DNA of 64,000 nucleotides from Fidelibacterota bacterium (GTDB lineage Bacteria; Fidelibacterota; Marinisomatia; Marinisomatales; TCS55). Below, piece by piece: positions 18,147-25,455 of the stretch (positions are counted from its first letter, which is position 1; each line of letters begins with the position of its first letter). The DNA is taken from the NCBI GenBank assembly GCA_014382015.1, contig JACNKN010000076.1, positions 1-64,000 of the forward strand. Reading direction: 5' to 3'. Both the position numbers and the translations under genes were made by a program. The notes beneath the pieces are model-generated. The model saw nothing but the letters and a program-made list of their open reading frames with translations. It was not told where the DNA came from and ran no database searches.

Positions 18147-18237
18147 AATTCAAAATAAATCCCATTATATTAAAATAAAACTGTGTTAATTTCGCATTCC
18201 AATTTTTAACAGACGTCATGAATTTGAAGTTCACTTT

Positions 18238-18582
18238 ATGAGTATTGATTTCGGAAAAAAAGAAGCCCGGGAAGGGTATCTACAAACTAAACTTGATGAT
18301 TTATTAGATGGCATCAACGCATCCTATGGTCAGTCACTTTTGGATGAACTCATGTCAAGACTGGAAGCAACCATTGATGATTTCAATAAAGAAGTGGATG
18401 AATTAATGGGATCCCTTAAAAAGAGCTCTGAGGAAAAAGAAAAATTAATTCAGCAAATTAAAGCAGGTGGAACACCGAAAGTTGAAGTTGATTCTTCCGA
18501 TAAAAAACCAGAAGAAGAGAAAGAAGATGGCGAAGAGAGAGAACTGAGTGAATGGGAAAAAAGATTGGAAGGAATTAGTTAA
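18238..18582 (+). CDS. Acidic coiled-coil protein, unknown function
   Basis: A 114-residue cytosolic-looking protein without signal or membrane segment. Residues about 35-75 form a heptad-rich helix (LDELMSRLEATIDDFNKEVDELMGSLKKSSEEKEKLIQQI), followed by a Lys/Glu-rich linker and a short C-terminal EWEKRLEGIS helix. No known family is apparent. It lies 19 bases upstream of a membrane-anchored coiled-coil gene, which suggests the two products could interact; this is an inference from position and shape. Confidence 0.7.
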   Translation: MSIDFGKKEAREGYLQTKLDDLLDGINASYGQSLLDELMSRLEATIDDFNKEVDELMGSLKKSSEEKEKLIQQIKAGGTPKVEVDSSDKKPEEEKEDGEERELSEWEKRLEGIS

Positions 18583-18601
18583 CGATATAATGAGGAAATA
18601 A

Positions 18602-19102
18602 ATGAGTATTAAAGATAAAATCATTTTTGGAGTATTAATCATCATCATTGCAGCAGGTGGGTATTTTCAATGGCTGTCAGATGATATGAAAGCCAGGATG
18701 GATGTTCTCAATCAAAATGACCAGGAACATCTGGATGTGATAGATAAAGAATTTCGGGAAGATTTGCGCAATCTGAATTTACGTTTTGAAGGTCGCGGAA
18801 AGCATATACGGAAAGCTCAGCAAGATATTATTGTAAATACCAATCTCATCAATACAACCGCCTCTGAACTCAACGATAAAATTGACGAAGTTCAATACAA
18901 TCTGGATGAGTACAGTCGTATTACGGATTTAAAAATTGATAAAGCCAATAATGCTTTGAATGATCTTCAGAACTCATTCGACAGTCAGCGCCGTCAAAAC
19001 AGACGTAAATTCTCTGATATAGAACAAACGATAACACAATTGCAAAATAATGTAAAAGAACTGCATGAACCTAAAGATGATGGTAAAAAGAAGAAAAAGT
19101 AA
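18602..19102 (+). CDS. Membrane-anchored coiled-coil protein, unknown function
   Basis: A 166-residue protein with a GAGGAAATA ribosome site just upstream. Residues about 7-23 (IIFGVLIIIIAAGGYFQWL) are a single membrane anchor, and the rest is a long hydrophilic coiled coil ending in a Lys-rich tail (DDGKKKKK). It has no enzymatic motifs. It is the last gene before a strong terminator at 19133-19162 and follows another coiled-coil gene, so the pair may form a small envelope-associated scaffold. The function is unknown. Confidence 0.72.
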   Translation: MSIKDKIIFGVLIIIIAAGGYFQWLSDDMKARMDVLNQNDQEHLDVIDKEFREDLRNLNLRFEGRGKHIRKAQQDIIVNTNLINTTASELNDKIDEVQYNLDEYSRITDLKIDKANNALNDLQNSFDSQRRQNRRKFSDIEQTITQLQNNVKELHEPKDDGKKKKK

Positions 19103-19132
19103 TAAACTTCTTTCATCATGAAGCAGATTGTT

Positions 19133-19162
19133 AAAAGGGTCGCCAAAAAGCGACCCTTTTTT
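19133..19162 (+). terminator. Strong rho-independent terminator
   Basis: AAAAGGGTCGC pairs exactly with GCGACCCTTTT around a short CAAAAA loop, followed by T residues to 19162. It closes the lepB-coiled-coil transcript. It ends only four bases before the ATG of the next gene. Confidence 0.9.
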
Positions 19163-19166
19163 ATTT

Positions 19167-19559
19167 ATGCTTGAATCAATAACAGAATTTGAATTATTTG
19201 ATCAGGGAATTCTGTATTTCAATGCCAATCAGTATAAGCAAGCCCATAGGGAATGGGAACATTTATGGAAAATAATAGGGAACCATCCGCGAAGGCACGG
19301 GCTAAAAGTATTCCTTCAACTCACCGGAATCTATCAAAATATTCAATTGGAAAAATGGGATGCGGTGCGCTATGGTATTCGGATTGCACGCCAACGATTA
19401 AGTGAAAATATTGTAATGCTTAAAGCGCTTGTTGAGGTGGATAATATTGATCGGTTTCTCTCAGTTTATAAAGATAAAAACATATCACTTAAAGCGTTTG
19501 ATGAACTTAGGATACAAAGAAAAGGGGGTAGAGTTCACAAAGACCTCGGAACTAAGTGA
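19167..19559 (+). CDS. DUF309 family protein
   Basis: A 130-residue helical protein with the DUF309 pattern: FNANQYKQAHREWEHLWK, then HPRRHGLKVFLQLTGIYQNIQLEKW. The function of the family is unknown. The ATG at 19167 is chosen because the in-frame extension upstream would be encoded by a terminator hairpin. The terminator leaves no room for an SD, so translation is either leaderless or depends on read-through. The last codons overlap a second hairpin (19525-19570) that probably belongs to the minus strand. Confidence 0.75.
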   Translation: MLESITEFELFDQGILYFNANQYKQAHREWEHLWKIIGNHPRRHGLKVFLQLTGIYQNIQLEKWDAVRYGIRIARQRLSENIVMLKALVEVDNIDRFLSVYKDKNISLKAFDELRIQRKGGRVHKDLGTK

Positions 19560-19570
19560 ACGTCTACCCC
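19525..19570 (-). terminator. Hairpin downstream of tRNA-Leu, possible minus-strand terminator
   Basis: GGGGTAGA-GTTCAC (19525-19538) pairs with GTGAAC-G-TCTACCCC (19556-19570) with one bulged base and a 17-base loop. On the minus strand the stem is followed by CCTTTTCTTT, which looks terminator-like, about 106 bases past the tRNA-Leu 3' end. The stem overlaps the 3' end of the DUF309 gene on the other strand. A short RNA between tRNA and hairpin is possible. Confidence 0.5.
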
Positions 19571-19675
19571 TTCCACATACCAAAGGTACCAAGCCAGCAC
19601 CTTGATAGGGTTAAAGTAAAAGTTTAAACAATGGGATGCAAGCTATTTTTTATCGGTTATAAAAATGAAAGTTAG

Positions 19676-19757
19676 TGCCGGAGGGGGGACTCGAACCCCC
19701 ACACCTTTCGATACACGAGTTTGAGTCGTGCGCGTCTACCAATTCCGCCACTCCGGC
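19676..19757 (-). tRNA. tRNA-Leu (anticodon CAA)
   Basis: An 82-base cloverleaf with acceptor GCCGGAG/CTCCGGC, D arm GGCGGAATTGGTAGACGC, anticodon stem CACGA/TCGTG with loop CTCAAAC, a long variable arm typical of class II tRNA, and T arm GGGGGTTCGAGTCCCCC. It reads UUG. The 3' CCA is not encoded (CTA follows the discriminator A). Confidence 0.96.
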
Positions 19758-19902
19758 AAAAAAGCTATGTAAATCGGGGCAAAACTTATTATCGATCTCA
19801 ATTGAGAGTCAAATTGTTATATACATGATTTAAGTCTAATTTATAAATAACGATTTGATTAAATTTTAGAATTATAATAAACATAACCATTAGGAGTTGA
19901 TC

Positions 19903-21681
19903 ATGGAGATAACACCACAAATACTAAAGAATAATGCAGACAAATATGGTTCCGAACCAGCATTGTCAACAAGAAATCATGATAATAATTGGATTTCAAC
20001 TACTTGGTCAGATCTTTATTCCGAAATAATGGATATATCCAAAGCGCTCTATGCTTGCGGAGTGGGTGTTAATGAGAAGGTAAGTATATATAGCTATAAT
20101 CGAAAAGAATGGTTTGCCGGGTATCTTGCGACCCAAACGATTGGGGGTGTAGCGGTAGGTGTATATCATACGTGTTCACCAGAAGAAGTCGAATGGATCG
20201 TTGATAATTCTGATTCTAAAGTTGTATTCGTGGGAAATAATCCCATGGACAATGGTGATATTGATAAAATGCCGAACCATCGTATTCTAAAGGTCATGGA
20301 AAATCTTCCACAAGTTGAAACAGTTGTCATGATGAATGGGGTCGAAGTATTAGATCATGATAAATTCATCTCATGGGATGAATTTCTTTCAAAGGGAAAA
20401 GCCGTTTCTAATAATACTGTTCATTCAATTCTCAACCAGCTAACTGAAAATAATACCGCATGTTTGATTTATACTTCCGGTACAACAGGAAAACCAAAGG
20501 GCGTAGAATTAACCCATAAGACATGGTCATTTGAGATCAGGGTCAGTAATGAGGTTTTCAAGTTTTATCAGGGTGAACGATACGTATCCTGGTTACCGCT
20601 TGCTCATGTCTTCGGTCAGTTTGTTGATATTAATTATTGGGTTCAAAATGCATTGCATCTATATGTTTGCGATAGTCCACTAAAGGTTGTGGACTATGCC
20701 AAAGAAGTCCGACCCCATCTTTTTATTGGCGTTCCGAGAATTTATGAAAAAATATATTCAAATTTGAAATCAGCCATTGATGGGAAAGCTATCCTAAAGT
20801 ATGGATTAAAAATTCCCGGTCTTTCCAATTTATTAAAAGGAAAATTAAAGGAGGCCATCGGATTTGCTGACGCGCGATTTTTAGTTTCCGGCGCCGCCCC
20901 AATCAACACAGATATATTACGATTATTTCAATCATTAGATATTCCACTTTTCGAAGGGTATGGTATGACAGAAAATGCAGCAGCAGCAACCGCAAACCAT
21001 TTAGATGCGAATAAAATTGGGACGGTAGGACCGGCTATTCCTGAAACAGAAATCAAAATTGCGGAAGATGGTGAAGTCCTCATTCGAGGTGACCATGTGA
21101 TGAAAGGGTATTATAAAAATCCCGAAGCAACGAATGAAACAATCATTGATGGGTGGCTTTATACCGGTGATGTTGGCGAACTTGATGATGAGGGTTTTTT
21201 GAAGATTACAGGTCGAAAAAAAGAAATATATGTGACTTCCGGTGGAAAAAATATTGCACCTTTAATCATTGAAGAAACGATGAAATCAATTCCATTGGTA
21301 TCTCAATGTTTCCTTGTTGGGGATGGGAGAAAATATTGTTCTGCATTATTTACACTGGATGTTAGTGTAATATTACGCGATAAATTGGGGGTGGACTCCA
21401 ATGAAATTCCAAAAGATCCAGAACAGCAAATAGACATGCTCATTGAGAAAGGTCACTCGCTATCTGACTTCACAGAAAGTGATGAAATATTTTCAGAAGT
21501 TCAATCTCGGGTAAATGAATTAAACGTAAATTTCTCGAATCCGCAACAATTAAAGAAATTTTCAATTCTATCAAGAGATTTTACCATTGATGACGGTGAA
21601 TTAACGCCAACCTTAAAAATCAGGCGCAAACAGATCAATGATAACTGGTCATCGGTGATTGAATCCATGTATATGGATTGA
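19903..21681 (+). CDS. Long-chain acyl-CoA synthetase (AMP-binding)
   Basis: Activates fatty acids to acyl-CoA through an acyl-adenylate. The 592-residue protein has the P-loop-like YTSGTTGKPKGVELTH (from about residue 190), GVPRIYEKIYSNL, EGYGMTENAAA, the YTGDVGELDDEGFLKITGRKKEIYVTSGGKNIAP hinge and Lys-rich C-terminal lid. The length and the GVPRIYEKI motif match the FadD15/ACSL-like subgroup rather than acetyl-CoA synthetases. ATG 19903 is chosen because TAGGAG lies six bases upstream; TTG 19897 is too close. gpsA overlaps its stop, suggesting co-expression in lipid metabolism. Confidence 0.93.
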   Translation: MEITPQILKNNADKYGSEPALSTRNHDNNWISTTWSDLYSEIMDISKALYACGVGVNEKVSIYSYNRKEWFAGYLATQTIGGVAVGVYHTCSPEEVEWIVDNSDSKVVFVGNNPMDNGDIDKMPNHRILKVMENLPQVETVVMMNGVEVLDHDKFISWDEFLSKGKAVSNNTVHSILNQLTENNTACLIYTSGTTGKPKGVELTHKTWSFEIRVSNEVFKFYQGERYVSWLPLAHVFGQFVDINYWVQNALHLYVCDSPLKVVDYAKEVRPHLFIGVPRIYEKIYSNLKSAIDGKAILKYGLKIPGLSNLLKGKLKEAIGFADARFLVSGAAPINTDILRLFQSLDIPLFEGYGMTENAAAATANHLDANKIGTVGPAIPETEIKIAEDGEVLIRGDHVMKGYYKNPEATNETIIDGWLYTGDVGELDDEGFLKITGRKKEIYVTSGGKNIAPLIIEETMKSIPLVSQCFLVGDGRKYCSALFTLDVSVILRDKLGVDSNEIPKDPEQQIDMLIEKGHSLSDFTESDEIFSEVQSRVNELNVNFSNPQQLKKFSILSRDFTIDDGELTPTLKIRRKQINDNWSSVIESMYMD

Positions 21682-22688
21682 CAGTGGCGAATGTCACCTT
21701 ACTTGGTTGCGGTTCTTGGGGGAGTGCATTAGCTCAAATCGTTGCCGTAAATGGCCATTCTGTCGTTGCCTGGCATTATAAAAAACATGCTCTGGACAGG
21801 ATGGCTTCAACCAGAAAACACCCTCGATTAAACAGGTTTTCTTTTCATAAAAATATTCATTTTGAATCTGAATTAGCCCCCAGCTTAAAATCGGCGGACT
21901 GTATTGTTGTTGCTGTGCCATCCCATGCCATGCGTGAAACGATATTGAAATCAGGTCCTTTTATTCCCAGAGATGCAGTGATCATAAATGTCGCAAAGGG
22001 AATTGAGAATGGAACGCTCAAGACTATGAGTGAGGTAATTGAATCATCATTGACATTTGAAACAAATAAAATTGTTTCTCTGTACGGCCCAAGCCACGCA
22101 GAAGAAGTAATTGCTAACCATCCCACCACGTTGGTATCCGCATCTAAATCAGAAGAAACAGCATCATTTGTTCAGGAAATATTTTCGTCTGATACACTTC
22201 GTGTTTATAGAAACAATGATATTCGCGGTGTGGAATTAGGCGGCTCCCTGAAAAATATAATCGCCATTGCTTCAGGTATTTGTGATGGCATAGGATTTGG
22301 TGATAACACAAAAGCAGCTCTGCTCACACGGGGTATATTTGAAATAACACAATTGGGCGTTGCCATGGGTGCCAGAGCAGATACTTTTTCTGGGTTGAGT
22401 GGGATTGGAGATTTAATTGTCACTTGCTTAAGCCGTCATAGCCGTAATCGGTTTGTCGGGGAAGAAATTGGCAATGGAAAATCACTGGAAGCCATCCTGG
22501 AACCAATGGAAATGGTTGCCGAAGGTGTTAAAACAACTCAATCTGTTTACGATTTATCAAATAAATATGATGTAGAGATGCCAATTTCGGAAGGCGTCTA
22601 CCAAATATTATTCAATAAAAAAGATCCAAAAAAAATCGTTACTTCTCTAATGACACGTGATCTAATTCACGAAAGAAAAAATATATAA
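21678..22688 (+). CDS. gpsA: Glycerol-3-phosphate dehydrogenase [NAD(P)+]
   Basis: Reduces dihydroxyacetone phosphate to glycerol 3-phosphate for phospholipid synthesis. The 336-residue protein has the Rossmann motif GCGSWGSALAQIVAVNGH, the SLYGPSHAEEV segment, the catalytic ELGGSLKNIIAIASGICDG with its lysine, and FSGLSGIGDLIVTCLSRHSRNR. The start is TTG 21678 or GTG 21684, both overlapping or abutting the acyl-CoA synthetase stop. In many bacteria gpsA pairs with plsY; here it pairs with an acyl-activating enzyme instead. Confidence 0.95.
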   Translation: MTVANVTLLGCGSWGSALAQIVAVNGHSVVAWHYKKHALDRMASTRKHPRLNRFSFHKNIHFESELAPSLKSADCIVVAVPSHAMRETILKSGPFIPRDAVIINVAKGIENGTLKTMSEVIESSLTFETNKIVSLYGPSHAEEVIANHPTTLVSASKSEETASFVQEIFSSDTLRVYRNNDIRGVELGGSLKNIIAIASGICDGIGFGDNTKAALLTRGIFEITQLGVAMGARADTFSGLSGIGDLIVTCLSRHSRNRFVGEEIGNGKSLEAILEPMEMVAEGVKTTQSVYDLSNKYDVEMPISEGVYQILFNKKDPKKIVTSLMTRDLIHERKNI

Positions 22689-22743
22689 TAATCTTCTTTT
22701 CTTTCTTTTACTCCATTCAAAATCAGGAGTAATTTCACAGGAT

Positions 22744-22815
22744 GCCCCTGTAGTTCAATGGATAGAATAAATCCCTCCTAAGGATTAGATACTGGTTCGA
22801 CTCCAGTCGGGGGTA
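22744..22815 (+). tRNA. tRNA-Arg (anticodon CCT)
   Basis: A 72-base cloverleaf with acceptor GCCCCTG/CGGGGGT (terminal G-U and an internal U-G pair), anticodon loop CTCCTAA, and T arm CTGGTTCGACTCCAG. It reads AGG. No CCA is encoded; CTA follows the discriminator A. Confidence 0.95.
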
Positions 22816-22833
22816 CTAAAAACGGAGATAATC

Positions 22834-23520
22834 ATGTTAAAACCAAAAAGAAAAATTTCCAGAAAAGAAATTCAACGGGATCCATTCCTGGAGAGTATTT
22901 TTTCAATCAAAACCCATTTGACGGATAAAAAACAATTCTACACTCGAATTGTTTTGGGTGTTCTTTCCGTCATCGTCCTTGGATCTTTATATTTGAGAAG
23001 CCAGGGGGCCAACAGGGACATGGCTGAATATACAATCAGCAAAGCAATGGTGTTTATAGATCTAAACGATGAAGATAATGCCATGATTCACTTGCAGGCG
23101 GTGATTGATGAATTTGAAAGTACGGGAGCGGGTCGAAATGCCAGTTTTTATTTAGGGCGAATTTATCTTGATAAAGGCGAATTTGATTTAGCATTACCTT
23201 ATTTTGAACGATACGTAGTCAAAGGAAGGAATCCGCTTTTAATGGGGTCAGCCTACCAGGCAATGGTGAATATTTATCTATCAAAACATGATTTATCAAA
23301 TGCCATCAAATATCAGAAAATATCTATAAAACATTCTAACTCGAAGGTTGAAAAAGCCTGGGCATCTCTTAACCTAGCCAATCTTTCTATTGCGGGTGGA
23401 GATAAAAGCACAGCATCAGAACTGGTGAACCGCATAATAATTGATTTCAAAAACAATAACGATTTACAGCAAAGAGCAGATGAATTAAGTGGCAAAATAT
23501 CCAGTATGAAACAGAGCTGA
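22834..23520 (+). CDS. Membrane-anchored TPR-repeat protein
   Basis: A 228-residue protein with a cytosolic basic N-terminus, one membrane helix at about 40-57 (RIVLGVLSVIVLGSLYL) and a periplasmic part with four to five tetratricopeptide-like helical pairs, such as NASFYLGRIYLDKGEFDLALPYFERYV. The topology recalls YfgM-type chaperone partners of the Sec translocon, but the similarity is by architecture only. A GGAG site precedes the ATG. It lies alone between tRNA-Arg and the rimP operon, 55 bases before a strong terminator. Confidence 0.82.
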   Translation: MLKPKRKISRKEIQRDPFLESIFSIKTHLTDKKQFYTRIVLGVLSVIVLGSLYLRSQGANRDMAEYTISKAMVFIDLNDEDNAMIHLQAVIDEFESTGAGRNASFYLGRIYLDKGEFDLALPYFERYVVKGRNPLLMGSAYQAMVNIYLSKHDLSNAIKYQKISIKHSNSKVEKAWASLNLANLSIAGGDKSTASELVNRIIIDFKNNNDLQQRADELSGKISSMKQS

Positions 23521-23539
23521 ATTCATGCCGAATTAGTCT

Positions 23540-23567
23540 TTGATTGACTTCTAAAATCAAGTACATT
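23540..23567 (+). promoter_or_regulatory. Possible promoter before the rimP-nusA operon
   Basis: TTGATT (23540-23545) and TACATT (23562-23567) are 16 bases apart, close to a sigma-70 pattern. Transcription would then start at the foot of the 23576-23606 hairpin. The match is weak and unsupported by other data. Confidence 0.25.
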
Positions 23568-23575
23568 CCTCCCCG

Positions 23576-23606
23576 AAAAGTGGGTTGCCCAACCCACTTT
23601 TCTTTT
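23576..23606 (+). terminator. Strong hairpin with T tail before rimP
   Basis: AAAAGTGGGTT (23576-23586) pairs exactly with AACCCACTTTT (23591-23601) around GCCC, followed by CTTTT. It should end the TPR-gene transcript. It stops only eight bases before the rimP ATG, leaving no room for an SD. Confidence 0.88.
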
Positions 23607-23614
23607 ACATAACG

Positions 23615-24046
23615 ATGGATAATAAATTGAAACAAAATATCGGTGATTTTATCCCAGAGCACATTGTGTTGTTGGATTGTCTGGAATTTGGTGCCCAATC
23701 CAGATTGAAAATTATCATAGATGGAAAGGAGCCGGTGGATTTATCTACCACTGCAAAAATCGCAAGAAATGTTCGTGATTCCGGCTTATTGGATTCAATA
23801 TATCCTGAAGGCGTTCAACTTGAAGTGACATCTCCCGGTGTGGATGCACCACTGGTTCATCCGATTCAATTCGAGAAAAATATGGGTCGTCAGATTCAAT
23901 TAATAATGTTGGGTGATTCAGAACCGACTCAAGTAGAAATTTGCCAAGTTACTGATAAGGGTTTTGATGGGAAATTTGTTAATGGGACGATCAATTTCAT
24001 TCAATTTGATGAAATTGAATCGGCTAAAGTAAAAATTAGGTTTTAA
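23615..24046 (+). CDS. rimP: Ribosome maturation factor RimP
   Basis: Needed for 30S subunit maturation. The 143-residue protein has the two-domain RimP layout, with IIIDGKEPVDLSTTAKIARNV and LEVTSPGVDAPLVHPIQFEKNMGRQIQL; the SPG turn is the family hallmark. ATG 23615 is chosen because an upstream in-frame ATG at 23585 would be encoded by the loop and arm of a terminator. It heads the conserved rimP-nusA-infB-rbfA-truB gene order. The missing SD and the adjacent hairpin suggest unusual control of the operon. Confidence 0.9.
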   Translation: MDNKLKQNIGDFIPEHIVLLDCLEFGAQSRLKIIIDGKEPVDLSTTAKIARNVRDSGLLDSIYPEGVQLEVTSPGVDAPLVHPIQFEKNMGRQIQLIMLGDSEPTQVEICQVTDKGFDGKFVNGTINFIQFDEIESAKVKIRF

Positions 24047-24063
24047 TCCATTTTGGAGGCGTT

Positions 24064-25449
24064 TTGGTTAATAGAGAATTAATTGAAGTTTTTTCGGAAA
24101 TTGCTCGAGAAAAAAATGTAGAGCGATCAGAACTCGGTACCATCATTGAGGAATTATTCCTCCATTTGGTGGAGCGTGAACGTGGTGATGCAAGTAATTG
24201 CAGTGTAATCGTCAATCTGGATAAGGGTGAGTTTGAAATTTATGTAGAAAAAACCATTGTTGATAATATGGAAGATCCGGTGATGGAAATCACATTAGAT
24301 GAAATTTTTAAGATAGATCCTGAACTTGCGGAAGATTTGGACGTGGGCGAATCATATATTGAGATTATTGATCCATTAATATTTGGCCGGAGGATGATTC
24401 ACCTTGCCAAACAATTCTTTGCCCAAAAACTTCAGGATGTTGAGAAAAAATATATCTATGAAGATTATGCAAATCGTGTAGGTGAAATTATTATCGGTAC
24501 CGTTCACCAGGTTCAACGGGATAATACCTTTGTTAATATTGAGCATGCAGAATTAAGAATGCCACGTAAAGAGCAAATTAAATCTGAAAGGTACCGTCGG
24601 GGAGATGCCGTCCGTGCGGTCATTAAATCCGTAGAAATCACGTCCAGGGGTCCTGATATTATGATTTCGAGGAGTGACAACCACTTTTTGTTTAAACTGT
24701 TTGAAATGGAGGTGCCGGAAATTGAAGATGGGGTGATTGAAATCCGCGCAATTTCCAGACATCCTGGTGAACGAGCAAAAATCATTGTTCAGTCTCATGA
24801 TCGACGTATTGACCCTGTCGGTGCTTGTGTCGGAATGCGCGGCAGTAGAATTCAAGCCATTGTGCGGGAATTAAATAATGAAAAAATTGATATAATCAAT
24901 TTCAGCGAACAATCTGAAATTTTAGTATCCCGAGCCCTGTCTCCTGCGAAACCACTGGATTTGTATATAGATGATGATCGTAAATATTGTATTGCAATTT
25001 TTGACGATGATGAACTTGAATTTGCAATTGGAAGAGGTGGTGTCAATATAAATTTGGCTGCTGAAGTGACAGAATATCGCATTGATGCATTTGGTAAAAT
25101 GGAATATGACAGAAAAAATGCTGAGCAGGAAAAATTATTAACCGATATACCCGGAATGCCAGCTCGTGCATTGAAACCACTTGCTGACAGTGGTATTTCA
25201 ACAGTATCAGAATTATTGAATTCTGATGAAGAAAAATTGCTTGAAATTAAGGGAATTGCTGATACCACGCTGGAAAAAATCTATGATGCAGTTCAGACAT
25301 TTGTGGAAGAAAACCAAAATGAAACCCCTGATGAGGAAGAAGTAATCTTAGACTCGGAAGAGACTTTATCTGAAAATAGCAATAATACAATAGATGATCC
25401 TGAACAAAAAGATACTACTTCTGAAAAAATAGAAAAGATTGAATCATAA
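24064..25449 (+). CDS. nusA: Transcription termination/antitermination factor NusA
   Basis: Binds RNA polymerase and modulates pausing and termination. The 461-residue protein shows the N-terminal polymerase-binding domain (about 1-130), an S1 domain (GEIIIGTVHQVQRDNTFVNIE...), two KH domains (GACVGMRGSRIQAIVRELNNEKIDII; FAIGRGGVNINLAAEVT) and a C-terminal helix-hairpin-helix region (LADSGISTVSELLNSDEEKLLEIKGI). An acidic tail ends the protein. The start is TTG 24064, supported by GGAGG at 24055-24059. It is shorter than E. coli NusA and has only one C-terminal repeat. Confidence 0.96.
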   Translation: MVNRELIEVFSEIAREKNVERSELGTIIEELFLHLVERERGDASNCSVIVNLDKGEFEIYVEKTIVDNMEDPVMEITLDEIFKIDPELAEDLDVGESYIEIIDPLIFGRRMIHLAKQFFAQKLQDVEKKYIYEDYANRVGEIIIGTVHQVQRDNTFVNIEHAELRMPRKEQIKSERYRRGDAVRAVIKSVEITSRGPDIMISRSDNHFLFKLFEMEVPEIEDGVIEIRAISRHPGERAKIIVQSHDRRIDPVGACVGMRGSRIQAIVRELNNEKIDIINFSEQSEILVSRALSPAKPLDLYIDDDRKYCIAIFDDDELEFAIGRGGVNINLAAEVTEYRIDAFGKMEYDRKNAEQEKLLTDIPGMPARALKPLADSGISTVSELLNSDEEKLLEIKGIADTTLEKIYDAVQTFVEENQNETPDEEEVILDSEETLSENSNNTIDDPEQKDTTSEKIEKIES

Positions 25450-25455
25450 TTTTAT

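Noticed and set aside
22708-22732. Inverted repeat TTACTCC/GGAGTAA after gpsA
   Set aside because: Only seven bases with an 11-base loop and no T tail on the gpsA strand; likely chance in AT-rich sequence.
24852-25268. Minus-strand frame of 138 codons opposite nusA
   Set aside because: Ser-rich shadow of the nusA KH and HhH coding region; no motif or start signal.
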